Shown: positions 1 through 8,543 of the stretch, one piece after another
Layout: each line of letters opens with the position of its first letter
Position numbering within the stretch: the stretch's first letter is position 1
From: Lachancea thermotolerans CBS 6340
Taxonomy: Eukaryota; Ascomycota; Saccharomycetes; Saccharomycetales; Saccharomycetaceae
Assembly: GCF_000142805.1 (NCBI RefSeq)
Contig: NC_013077.1
Coordinates: 62,001 to 126,000 of the forward strand
DNA length: 64,000 bases
Direction: 5' to 3'
The notes under the pieces: generated by a model
Told to the model about the DNA's origin: nothing
The model's input: the letters and a program-made list of their open reading frames with translations, nothing else
Database searches by the model: none
Translations under genes and position numbers: made by a program

Positions 1-1292
1 GGACGCGGCTCTACAAGAAGGAGTACGACCTCATTCCGAAGAACTCGACCTTGTCTGATCTCAAGAAAAGGACAGAGGCCAAGCAGAAGGCCAAGAAACA
101 GTTCTACCAGCTAGTCGGCCCCCCTGATGCCTCGAGCTTCATAGTGACTGATCCTAGAACCTCTCTAAGACAGGTCGCCGATTCCGTGCCGCTGACTTTC
201 AGCTTGGGCAGGTACTTAAAGCTCAAAAGATCCAAGCAGCTGGTTCAGTTTTCCGCTGCCAAAGTTGGCAAGGTCCCTGCCGCTCTTTACAAAATTGCCC
301 TTCGCATGACGGAGCGGTCTTCTCCCGAAATAACTGATCCTCTCACCAAGACAGGCCTTCTACAAGATGCAGACGAACTCGCGGCTACTCAAGACGAGGC
401 AGCGCGAGCAGAAGAAAAGAATCCGGGAGTTACCTTCAATGCCATGGATATATCAAAACACCTCAGCGACGATATAGATCTCAGAGGCACGATCGCCTCT
501 CAAATGAAGCGGCAGAGGCCGAGTTCAGCCGAGGTCCAGTCTCACAAAAGAGTCAAAACAGAAGACGGCTTCGTGGTTCCTCCTCCACCAGCCAATAACG
601 GCGCTGAAGCCGACGAAATGGCAGATGACAACATTGATCTCGATTTGGACGACAGCGACACAGACCCTCATTCTGTCACTCTCATCAACGGGCACTTGAA
701 GTTGCTTGCAAGCTCTACTGTTTCCTTCCTACAGGAGCCTCAACCGGGCTTGTACTACGTGCCTTACACTAGGCTCATGCCGTTGCTAAAGTCCTCAGTG
801 TATGAGGCGCTTCTGAGTTACACGCTAGGTGGGTCTGCATGTAGAATCCTCCGCTGTATTCGTGACAACAACTTAGCGACAGAGAAGCTCATTAACTCCA
901 CGGCATTGATGAGGGAGAAAGACATCAGATCTGTTATTGCCACCTTGATTAGGTACAATGCCGTTGAAATCCAAGAAGTCCCCCGGACGGCTGATAGAGC
1001 TGCGTCCAGGTCAGTCTTTCTATTTCGAAACAACCCAAGGCACGCATACGACTTCATGACCAAGAACCTCACCTGGAACATTGCAAATCTTTATCACAAA
1101 ATCGAAGATTTAAAAAGCGAAAACTCGACCCTTCTCCAAAAGGCTAATCGTGAAGACGTGAAAGGTAAAGAAACGGAGCTCTTGCTTCCAAGCGAGCTTA
1201 ATCAGCTGAAGATGGTGAACGAGCGTGAGCTCAATGCATTAACAAGAACCCAAAGACTTCTTTTGCTTTGGGAAGTATTCAGGTTTTTTTAA
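1..1292 (+). CDS. RPC82: RNA polymerase III subunit C82, 5'-truncated by window edge
   Basis: The reading frame is open from base 3 to the TAA at 1290-1292, giving the last 429 residues; the yeast protein has about 650, so the N-terminal third lies outside the window. Rpc82 is a winged-helix subunit of the C82/C34/C31 subcomplex that recruits Pol III to TFIIIB and helps open promoters in the nucleus. Visible are the conserved block with STLSDLKKR near the left edge, a variable acidic linker (about residues 165-220 of the visible part) and the C-terminal helical region with LWNIANL-like and late leucine-rich segments. The neighbour SKI3 is convergent with 70 bp between stops, the same pairing as YPR190C/YPR189W. 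The apparent internal TTG start at base 51 is not real; the frame continues upstream. Identity is confident from sequence recall and synteny. Confidence 0.93.
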   Translation, partial: TRLYKKEYDLIPKNSTLSDLKKRTEAKQKAKKQFYQLVGPPDASSFIVTDPRTSLRQVADSVPLTFSLGRYLKLKRSKQLVQFSAAKVGKVPAALYKIALRMTERSSPEITDPLTKTGLLQDADELAATQDEAARAEEKNPGVTFNAMDISKHLSDDIDLRGTIASQMKRQRPSSAEVQSHKRVKTEDGFVVPPPPANNGAEADEMADDNIDLDLDDSDTDPHSVTLINGHLKLLASSTVSFLQEPQPGLYYVPYTRLMPLLKSSVYEALLSYTLGGSACRILRCIRDNNLATEKLINSTALMREKDIRSVIATLIRYNAVEIQEVPRTADRAASRSVFLFRNNPRHAYDFMTKNLTWNIANLYHKIEDLKSENSTLLQKANREDVKGKETELLLPSELNQLKMVNERELNALTRTQRLLLLWEVFRFF

Positions 1293-1362
1293 ACCGTACT
1301 AGCGTAGTTTGCCGCAGGTTTATCTATATCTCCAATATATCAATTGCATAGGGGGTCGTCCC

Positions 1363-4300
1363 TCAAAAGCACCCTTTCAAGCTAGAGAGTGCTTCCTTGT
1401 TCCAAGGACAGAGGAAGATTGACCTTTGAATTTTGGACAAGTTCCCTAAACTGCTATAGAACTCGCTCATCTTCCTGGCAGGGACCTTATTCTGTCCGCC
1501 AGCTGCGATACGTGCTCTTATCTTCTTGTCCAGTGAGCCCCAGGATCCACTGTCATTTGGAAAGAAAAACGCAGTTCTTTGCCATTGCTGCTGACTTTCG
1601 CAGTCTTGGGAAAGCTTTGTATTGAGCTGCTGGATCAAAAATGGAATGTCGCGGTGTCTGTCAGATATCATATCACTCAAGGGCAGGCTCTTCAGTTCCG
1701 ACAAGATAGCGCGCATGTCATCTGGAATACCCTCCAAGAGCGAAATCACTGCGATTGTGAGCGTAACAGTCAGGTCTGGACCGTTGGAGTTAATATAATC
1801 CACCAATTCCTTGAGGGCAACTTCGCGAGTCTCTTCTGACTCAACGTTGTAGAGAATCTTAGCAACCAATATCACTAGTTGCTTTGATTCCCCTGGGCGG
1901 TCAAGCAAGACTTTGAAGTGTTCTAGAGTCTGATCGAAGTCATCCAGGAAAAAAGAAGCTAGTCCCATCACGGCATGGTTTGAGGTAATACACTTCTCCG
2001 CTACCTCGTTGTTGTGCTCGGCAAGAATACCCAACGATAAGTCTGCACTTTCGATTGCCGTCTCGTAATCTTTTAGACCAAGATAGACACGAGCAAGTTG
2101 CGACTTCACAATGGCAAAATGAAACAACTCGGAATCATCTTGTGCCTTTTCGAACCGTTTCTCAAGTATGTCCAGAAGGCGGTCAGAAAGTTTACGCGCC
2201 GCTGCATAATTGCGTAGTCTCTCAAGAGTGAGTATAGCGCATTGTAGGGCAAATTTGTCATCTGGGTTCTTTTTCAAATAATCATCTAAGCCATAAGCTA
2301 CAGCGCTCAGCTCCTGACCAGGTCCTATATCCCTCTCATCATCACCGCTTCCAATTCTTGTTTTCAACACGCTCTTAGCGTACAATAATTGGGCACCTTT
2401 TGACTTCCCGTTTGACAGAACAAATGAATGTGCAAATAGTCGCGCACTGTCTTGTGTCAAGCCTTCTTTCTCGGACGCAAGAGCAAGGCCAAACCACGGA
2501 GTAGAGTCTTGTGGCGCAATGCTTTGAGACTTCATCAAAACGGCACGTGCGAAAGCAACATCGTTGTATCTTAAGGCTAGAATAGCCATATCGTACCATA
2601 CACTCGTTTCCCTCGGATTCAGCGCTGTGGCTTTGATAAAACAGTGCTGCGCAACTCTGACGTTTAGGTCAATAGAAGCTATTCCAAAACCAATCCAAGC
2701 CTCTGCCGTGTTGGATTGATACTCAATTGACTTCTTGAAACTTTCAATCGCGGCATCCCGATGGGAGTTTGACTTCAGTATCACAAACGCCATTAGTTCA
2801 ACTATTCCTAGGTTGTACCACAAGGAGGCTCTTACGGTCCGGGGCAACGAAGCGTAGTCGGAGCATGCGATGGCATGTTTGCCGGACAAGACAAGGAATT
2901 GCGCAGCAATTGCAACGTTGTCTTGTTCGAGGTCGGACAACAGCCCCGAAAGCGTGACATGATCTATTTTATCGATTTCATCAGTATTGCGAAGTTCTGC
3001 CACCTCAAAAATATTTACCAAGCTTTCCAAAGGTAACAAATGAACCTGTGATTGTACCAAACAAATCACCCTGAGCGCGTTGGAGAGCGATAGCCACATG
3101 CCATGAATTTTGTAGTCAATATGCAAAACAATAGACTCTATCTTGCGAATAGCATCGGCAGCAGCAGCAACCGATCTTGTCAAAAAGCCTTGAGAACAAA
3201 GCACATTACAGTGCTCAACCAGGACTTCAACCATGGAAACCTGGTAGCTTTCCTCGTCGGGGTGCTCAGCTGTGAGCTCTCGGAAAATTTCAATGCTCTC
3301 ATCATAGAGCCCCATCTTTGACAATGAAAGGGCTTTGAAGTAGTGGGCGTACGCATTGCCGGGGCTAACTTCAAGGGCCTTCTCAAAGACCTTGACTGAT
3401 GCCTCCACCCTCCCACAGCTATAATATGCCTGACCGAGACCAAGCCAAGACTCCAAATCAGCAGGCTCAACACGTAGCGCAGATTGGAACCATTCAATAG
3501 ACTCTGATTCGGCTTGTTTTTCGAGGTGTGCAATACCTAAAACGCGATAAGGCCAATTGACGTTTTGTAGAATGCTTTTAGACTTCTCTGCTTTTACAAC
3601 ACGTTCCGCTATCAGTGACGCAGATTGCCAATCACAGGAACCACAGTACTTTTCGCACATGTACCTAGCGGCAGTCAAATCACTAGGATCCATCTCGAAA
3701 GATTTGAAGTAACACTTGAAGGCTCTGGTCGGATCTTGATAGTATTCGGAATATATATCACCCAATGTCGAATAACCAGGCGCAAAATTCTCAGACGTTT
3801 TGACGGCTTGAACTAGCTGTTTAAATGCAAGCTTGATATATTCTTTTTCAGAGCTCTCTCCGGCATTAATTTCCCCGTGCTGTTTGTAGACATAACCTTT
3901 CGCCATTCTCCAGTGGTTCAATGATCTGAACTCGAGTACCTTCAAGTCAGAACCTTCGACGTTGTTCAGGATATATTTGAACCTTTCAATGGCTGCATCT
4001 GGGGCATCCAAATGAAGCTCACTCCATGCAAATTCTGAGAGAACTTCGTAATTGTCCGGATATCTTTCAGTTACCTCTTTGAGAAGCTCATACGCTTCTT
4101 GCCAGTTCCTGCGTTCGATTGCTATCAGACCTTTTCCCATTTTTGCGTGCACATTGTCCGAATTTTCTGTGAGAAGCTTTTCAAACAAGGCTAGGGCAGT
4201 TGGGTGGTTTTTCGGCGCTTCAAAGTAGGTATATGTAGTCGCCAGATCTAAAGTCAATTCTCTTTTAGAGTTGCTTAGGTGTGCACCCATGTTTTTGACA

Positions 4301-5598
4301 CTTTGTGCGCAAAGTACAATACCTGCCTTAGTGTAGTGTAAAGCTGATTCATATTCCCTCGTTGATACGTAATAATGAGAGACGATGCGGTGCGCGACTA
4401 TACTTTGTTGGGTCTTTTTGATATTTTCAGTAAGCGAGAGAAGGACTTCGTCTTCCGACAGACCGAATGTTGCTTCCTCCATCGATGGATCCACTAACTG
4501 CTGGAGCCTACGCTTTTCAGATTCGTCCATGCCATCTTCGACCACGTCGTTTATGCTATCAACTGAGGAAGTACCCGAATTGTCGGTATCCTCACCTTGG
4601 AAAGTCTTTTCATAAAACTCCTTAGAGTTGTAACTTGATTGTTCTGAACAAACCCAGGCATAAAGTACTGCCGCCAAAGGCTCCTTAGGAAACTTCTTGA
4701 GAAACTTTGAAATGACGTTCACGTCCATACAGTCTAGGTCCGAATAGTCCTGCCATTCAAAGTAAAGCTGCCACGCAAGCAGGAAGTCATGGTCAACCAC
4801 CACCATATCTTCGACCATATTCCTGACTTTTGTAAAGAAATGATGCTTTATATCCGCAGGCATCGACTTAAGCACCCTTATTCTGTACTCTAGCCATTTA
4901 GACTCAAGACCCCGCCTTTTCTCGTCGTCATCTGTTATGTTAATGAGCTGTTGATAGAGCTCGTCGATCTCTGAGTCTTGATAAACTTGCCACGCGATGG
5001 AATTTACTTTTAAGTTGTAATCAGGCTGGTTAGCACTTATTTTGAGCCTTTCCCGACTGACGAGTTTGGACACTTGTTGCTGCTCTTCGGCCGAGACTAT
5101 GTTGAGTAGACCTTGAAGGGCATCCTGTGGGGTTATCAGGTGCCGCGACAAGCGCTCCGCCATTGGTGTCCCTGGGCGCATGTGTCTTAAATATGATTCC
5201 TGACAGTCTCTGTAAAAGTTTTTGAAGTTCCTGATGTCGTTAACCAGATCCACCATGGGCAGCTGCTGCTGGACAAGGTGTTCGGCGTATTCTCCACATA
5301 AGTCAAAAAACTCATCAAACGACACAATCGTGGGAGCAATGTTGGCTGTTCTAAAGAGCATGAAAATCCCCTTCCATGCCAACATATTTCCGGGGTCCAT
5401 ATCAATGGCGGCCTTGTAGTGCTTCTTAGACTGCGCCAAGTCGCCGGTGCACGAAAATGCCTTTCCAAGAAAGACATGAGCAAAATAATTGTTTTTATCA
5501 AGATTTAGAACCTCTTTCGACTTCTCAATAGACTGTTCATAGTCCTCGCTAGCTAGTGCATTCTTGGCATCCTTTAACAGCTGCTTTAGTTCTGCCAT
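1363..5598 (-). CDS. SKI3: Ski complex TPR scaffold Ski3
   Basis: The protein has 1411 residues from the preferred ATG (MAELKQLLK) at 5598; S. cerevisiae Ski3 has 1432. It is built almost entirely of tetratricopeptide repeats, seen as recurring helix pairs with W/LG/Y/A/F/P spacing (for example KNYFAHVFLGKAF, NMLAWKGIFMLFR, DLESWLGLGQAYYSCGR). Ski3 is the scaffold of the cytosolic Ski2-Ski3-Ski8 complex that feeds mRNA into the exosome for 3'-5' decay. The C-terminus (KIQRSIFLCPWNKEA) matches the family end closely. An in-frame ATG at 5658 would add 20 residues, but it would leave only about 50 bp to the divergent MLC2 start and the extra residues match nothing in the family, so the downstream ATG is chosen. 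Order SKI3-MLC2 equals YPR189W-YPR188C. Confidence 0.95.
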   Translation of the reverse strand: MAELKQLLKDAKNALASEDYEQSIEKSKEVLNLDKNNYFAHVFLGKAFSCTGDLAQSKKHYKAAIDMDPGNMLAWKGIFMLFRTANIAPTIVSFDEFFDLCGEYAEHLVQQQLPMVDLVNDIRNFKNFYRDCQESYLRHMRPGTPMAERLSRHLITPQDALQGLLNIVSAEEQQQVSKLVSRERLKISANQPDYNLKVNSIAWQVYQDSEIDELYQQLINITDDDEKRRGLESKWLEYRIRVLKSMPADIKHHFFTKVRNMVEDMVVVDHDFLLAWQLYFEWQDYSDLDCMDVNVISKFLKKFPKEPLAAVLYAWVCSEQSSYNSKEFYEKTFQGEDTDNSGTSSVDSINDVVEDGMDESEKRRLQQLVDPSMEEATFGLSEDEVLLSLTENIKKTQQSIVAHRIVSHYYVSTREYESALHYTKAGIVLCAQSVKNMGAHLSNSKRELTLDLATTYTYFEAPKNHPTALALFEKLLTENSDNVHAKMGKGLIAIERRNWQEAYELLKEVTERYPDNYEVLSEFAWSELHLDAPDAAIERFKYILNNVEGSDLKVLEFRSLNHWRMAKGYVYKQHGEINAGESSEKEYIKLAFKQLVQAVKTSENFAPGYSTLGDIYSEYYQDPTRAFKCYFKSFEMDPSDLTAARYMCEKYCGSCDWQSASLIAERVVKAEKSKSILQNVNWPYRVLGIAHLEKQAESESIEWFQSALRVEPADLESWLGLGQAYYSCGRVEASVKVFEKALEVSPGNAYAHYFKALSLSKMGLYDESIEIFRELTAEHPDEESYQVSMVEVLVEHCNVLCSQGFLTRSVAAAADAIRKIESIVLHIDYKIHGMWLSLSNALRVICLVQSQVHLLPLESLVNIFEVAELRNTDEIDKIDHVTLSGLLSDLEQDNVAIAAQFLVLSGKHAIACSDYASLPRTVRASLWYNLGIVELMAFVILKSNSHRDAAIESFKKSIEYQSNTAEAWIGFGIASIDLNVRVAQHCFIKATALNPRETSVWYDMAILALRYNDVAFARAVLMKSQSIAPQDSTPWFGLALASEKEGLTQDSARLFAHSFVLSNGKSKGAQLLYAKSVLKTRIGSGDDERDIGPGQELSAVAYGLDDYLKKNPDDKFALQCAILTLERLRNYAAARKLSDRLLDILEKRFEKAQDDSELFHFAIVKSQLARVYLGLKDYETAIESADLSLGILAEHNNEVAEKCITSNHAVMGLASFFLDDFDQTLEHFKVLLDRPGESKQLVILVAKILYNVESEETREVALKELVDYINSNGPDLTVTLTIAVISLLEGIPDDMRAILSELKSLPLSDMISDRHRDIPFLIQQLNTKLSQDCESQQQWQRTAFFFPNDSGSWGSLDKKIRARIAAGGQNKVPARKMSEFYSSLGNLSKIQRSIFLCPWNKEALSSLKGCF

Positions 5599-5709
5599 TG
5601 CGTGAAGCCGTTGATCTTGAAGTGTAAGTTGTGAAATAAAGAGGTAGTTGTAGTTCAAAATTTTGTTTGCCGAAACGCAACAGGAGCCAAGAAAGATAAA
5701 GCGACTACC

Positions 5710-6174
5710 ATGGAGAAGAGCCCTTCCACGTCATTCTCGCAATTCACGCAGGCGCAGATCCAGCGCATGCGTGATGCTTTTCAATTTATCGACGACGATG
5801 GTGATGGAAAGATCACGAAGAAAGATCTCGATAAGGTATATTCCAACCTTGGTAAGTCGGATGTCGCTAAGCAGATCGAGGCCATGTTGGGAGAAAAAGA
5901 CGGGGAGCTGACATTCCCGGAGTATTTGACAGTAATGGGTGATAGAATGGGCAAGCTGCCGGACGAGGAAGAGCTCTTGGACGCGCTGCGGACATTCTGC
6001 AAGAGCTCGGGCCACGAGATGAGCATTGATGCTAAGGAGCTCAGGGAGTTTCTGGACGATGCGGGGTTCAAGGACTCGCAGAAGTTAGATAAAATATTCT
6101 CACAGTTTTGCACTACTCAACTGTCAGGGGACCAGGTTTTCAAAGGCCGAAAGTTTCTGGAAACCCTCGAGTGA
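5710..6174 (+). CDS. MLC2: Myosin II regulatory light chain Mlc2
   Basis: A 154-residue calmodulin-like protein. The first EF-hand near residues 27-39 is canonical (DDDGDGKITKKD, with acidic residues at the calcium-ligand positions); the other EF-hand-like lobes are degenerate, as expected for a regulatory light chain. Mlc2 binds the IQ2 motif of Myo1 at the bud neck and helps actomyosin ring disassembly in cytokinesis. Position between SKI3 and RPO26 reproduces YPR188C, and the residues resemble Mlc2 (FNQLTQ-type start, LDSIT-type end) rather than Mlc1 or calmodulin. It shares a short (about 110 bp) divergent promoter with SKI3. The bond to Myo1 is family knowledge, not seen here. Confidence 0.88.
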   Translation: MEKSPSTSFSQFTQAQIQRMRDAFQFIDDDGDGKITKKDLDKVYSNLGKSDVAKQIEAMLGEKDGELTFPEYLTVMGDRMGKLPDEEELLDALRTFCKSSGHEMSIDAKELREFLDDAGFKDSQKLDKIFSQFCTTQLSGDQVFKGRKFLETLE

Positions 6175-6318
6175 GCGACGCCGTCCCTGTCCTGGTGTTA
6201 CAACTCGCAAGCGATTTACTATAAAAGGAAAATGATCCGGCTTTGAGTTGATTTTTACTTATTGTACATGCTGTGGTGCTTCGTCATGGCCTGGCCTGCG
6301 CTGTCCGTGTGCGTCGAC

Positions 6319-6867
6319 CTACAGGTCCACAATCAATTCCTCCACACTCCAATCCTCGAAAGAGCCATCTGGTAGGTAACGTCTAATCACCAGCGGGATC
6401 TTCTTCTCCGCTAGTTCTTTCATCGCAATGCGCAACGGGTCGGTTTCACCCTCCAAATCCACGAACACGGGCGCGTTCATCGAGATCTGGAGAGCGCGCG
6501 TACCGAGAATACGTGCACGTTCGTACTTCGTCATGTATGGCGTCGTGGTACGCTCGTCTTTTGGAATGGCTTTTTCTTTCAGGGTTCTTTTGCGGTTAGA
6601 CTCGTGTTGCTGGAAGTCTTCAGCACCAGTTCCACCAGTTATGATTGTTTTCCCCGATTCGTCCTTGGTCTCTCCATCCTTGAACTCCTCTGGAGCGTCA
6701 TAGACCTCCGCGTCGGAGAAGTGCTCGTTATCGAAATCCTCAAAGTTCTCTGGGCCGTCGTTAAATCTGAAGATACATTTTTGCGTTAGTAACGAACTTT
6801 AAAGAAGGGGGTCCATTTTTGGCGGCCCTTAAAGAGCTTAAACGTACGCTTCCTCGTAATCAGACAT
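6319..6867 (-). CDS. RPO26: Common RNA polymerase subunit ABC23 (Rpb6), two exons
   Basis: Exon 1 is 6848-6867 (20 nt: six codons plus two bases, MSDYEE), the intron 6767-6847 (81 bp) and exon 2 6319-6766. The spliced product is 155 residues, exactly the S. cerevisiae length, and its last 70 residues are essentially the yeast protein ([16 protein letters not shown], then ending EELIVDL). Splice signals on the minus strand are GTACGT at the donor, TACTAAC at 6785-6791 and TTCAG at the acceptor. Rpb6 is shared by RNA polymerases I, II and III and stabilises the clamp/Rpb1 assembly; the acidic N-terminus is typical. The intron position after a few codons is also found in S. cerevisiae RPO26. It is divergent from PZF1, so a Pol I/II/III subunit and a Pol III factor share a 216-bp promoter. 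Confidence 0.96.
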
Positions 6868-6925
6868 CTTCTATCACCTATTTTTGATCCGCTATGCTTA
6901 ATGCTTTGAAGAACTTAAAAGTTTT

Positions 6926-6945
6926 CGATGAGGTGAATTTTTCAC
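6926..6945. promoter_or_regulatory. Possible PAC + RRPE-like pair in the RPO26/PZF1 divergent promoter
   Basis: CGATGAGG (containing the PAC core GATGAG, 6927-6932) lies two bases from GAATTTTTCA (6935-6944), which resembles the RRPE element. In S. cerevisiae, PAC and RRPE occur together before ribosome- and polymerase-biogenesis genes. Both motifs are short, so chance is possible. Confidence 0.35.
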
Positions 6946-7083
6946 TTGTTTCGTATGTCTTTACTGACGAAAAATCAAAAAGATGCTCGAGGTAAAATGC
7001 GATACTCATCGATGGCATCTCATCTCATCTAATCATCCGGAGTTAGACTAGATACCGGGCCAGCGACACGATATCTCGACTCG

Positions 7084-8385
7084 ATGGAAGAGTCGGAGGA
7101 CCACTCAAACTTCTGGGACGTTGGTAAACTCGGAAGTGAGGACGGCCTGCCCTTGGTTAGGTCGGATTCGGTCGGAAGCATACAATCGATTTCAAGCGCT
7201 GGGTCGACCAGCTCATCACGGGCAAAAACTTGGGTTTGCGAGTATGAAGGTTGCTCAAAAGCATTCACGCGACCCTCACAGCTAACGGAACACCAAGAGA
7301 CGGTTCACCAAGGGTTGAAGCCTTTCACATGCACTGAATGCGGCCGGCAGTTCACGCGGAAGACGCATCTGGAGCGTCATATGTTCACGCATACAGCGGA
7401 AAAACCCTTCCACTGCTCTCACTGCGGGAAAGGTGTTACAACGCGGCAGCAGCTTCGGAGACACGAGATTACACATACCCGATCCTTCGTGTGCCCGCAC
7501 GAAGGATGCGGAGAGAGCTTCTACAAACACCCTCAACTGCGCTCGCACGTCCTCGCGGTACACCTCCAGAAACTGAACTGTGAGTTTTGTGGCAAGAAGT
7601 TCCAGAGGCCCTACCGCCTGAAAAACCACATTGCAAAACACCACAACCCAGATACAGTCTATAAGTACCAGTGTTCGCATGGGTCGTGCGTAGAAGCATT
7701 CAAGACCTGGACTGCCCTGCAGCAGCATGTGAAGGAGGCGCATCCCAAACTCCAGTGCCCTACCTGTGGGAAAGCTTGCGTGGGCGAACAGGGTTTGCAG
7801 ATGCACATGAGGGTCCATAGCAGCATGACAGTTATCAAAAACTGGAAGTGCGAGTCTTGTCCAGATCTCTATTTTGCAAAGAAAGCGGACCTCGTTTCAC
7901 ACTGCTTAGAGCATCACAAAGACCTCGTTTCTACTTTACTGAATGACAACGAGCGGGAGCCTGCTGAGCCCTCGGCCACAGCCTCGCCTAATAACATACC
8001 TCTTGAATCTGGTGCACGTCCTTCTCGTCTGCGCAGTTCATCCACTAAGCATGATTCAGAATCTGAGCTGGAGTCTATTCAAACCGAGGTGAAGCTTAGA
8101 AAATACTTTGATTCTGGTAAATCATCAGTATCTCTACTGCTCAATTCTGCTGGCCGAAAACTCAAATGCCCTTATTTGGGGTGTTACAGATCTTTCAAGA
8201 CCGAAGAAAAATACGAAATGCACATTCAAAAGCACAAGATTCATCAGCTTAAGCTAAAAATACTGCAAGAAAAGAACCAAGCAACTTCCCTGGCCTCGGA
8301 AGAAAATGAGCTTGAAAGTAATATGGAACGGAAAAACGGTAATTCACAGGATCTGGAATCTCTGTCGGCAGCAGCAAATAGGTAA
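7084..8385 (+). CDS. PZF1: Transcription factor IIIA (nine C2H2 zinc fingers)
   Basis: A 433-residue protein. Nine C2H2 fingers can be counted: eight in series from about residue 49 (CEYEGCSKAFTRPSQLTEH) to about residue 285 (CESCPDLYFAKKADLVSH), then a spacer of about 80 acidic and serine-rich residues, then a ninth finger near the C-terminus (CPYLGCYRSFKTEEKYEMH). This eight-plus-one layout with a long spacer is specific to yeast TFIIIA, whose length is about 429. TFIIIA binds the internal control region of 5S rRNA genes and recruits TFIIIC for Pol III transcription; the spacer between fingers 8 and 9 is essential in S. cerevisiae. The gene sits between RPO26 and ATG13 as in YPR186C. Confidence 0.95.
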   Translation: MEESEDHSNFWDVGKLGSEDGLPLVRSDSVGSIQSISSAGSTSSSRAKTWVCEYEGCSKAFTRPSQLTEHQETVHQGLKPFTCTECGRQFTRKTHLERHMFTHTAEKPFHCSHCGKGVTTRQQLRRHEITHTRSFVCPHEGCGESFYKHPQLRSHVLAVHLQKLNCEFCGKKFQRPYRLKNHIAKHHNPDTVYKYQCSHGSCVEAFKTWTALQQHVKEAHPKLQCPTCGKACVGEQGLQMHMRVHSSMTVIKNWKCESCPDLYFAKKADLVSHCLEHHKDLVSTLLNDNEREPAEPSATASPNNIPLESGARPSRLRSSSTKHDSESELESIQTEVKLRKYFDSGKSSVSLLLNSAGRKLKCPYLGCYRSFKTEEKYEMHIQKHKIHQLKLKILQEKNQATSLASEENELESNMERKNGNSQDLESLSAAANR

Positions 8386-8543
8386 TTCATCATTACGTTT
8401 ATATCTGTTATATTCGAAAGAGACGAATCAATAAAGCAGCATAGAAGACGCGCTGGGTGGCGCCTTGACCCGTGGTGAAACCTCATGTTTTTGTGTCTTT
8501 AATTTAATAATAAGCTTTTTGATAGAACCCAGTCTACTCGGCT

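Noticed and set aside
5599-5658. Upstream ATG extending Ski3 by 20 residues
   Set aside because: The extension matches nothing in the family, and MAELKQLLK at 5598 aligns with the known N-terminus.
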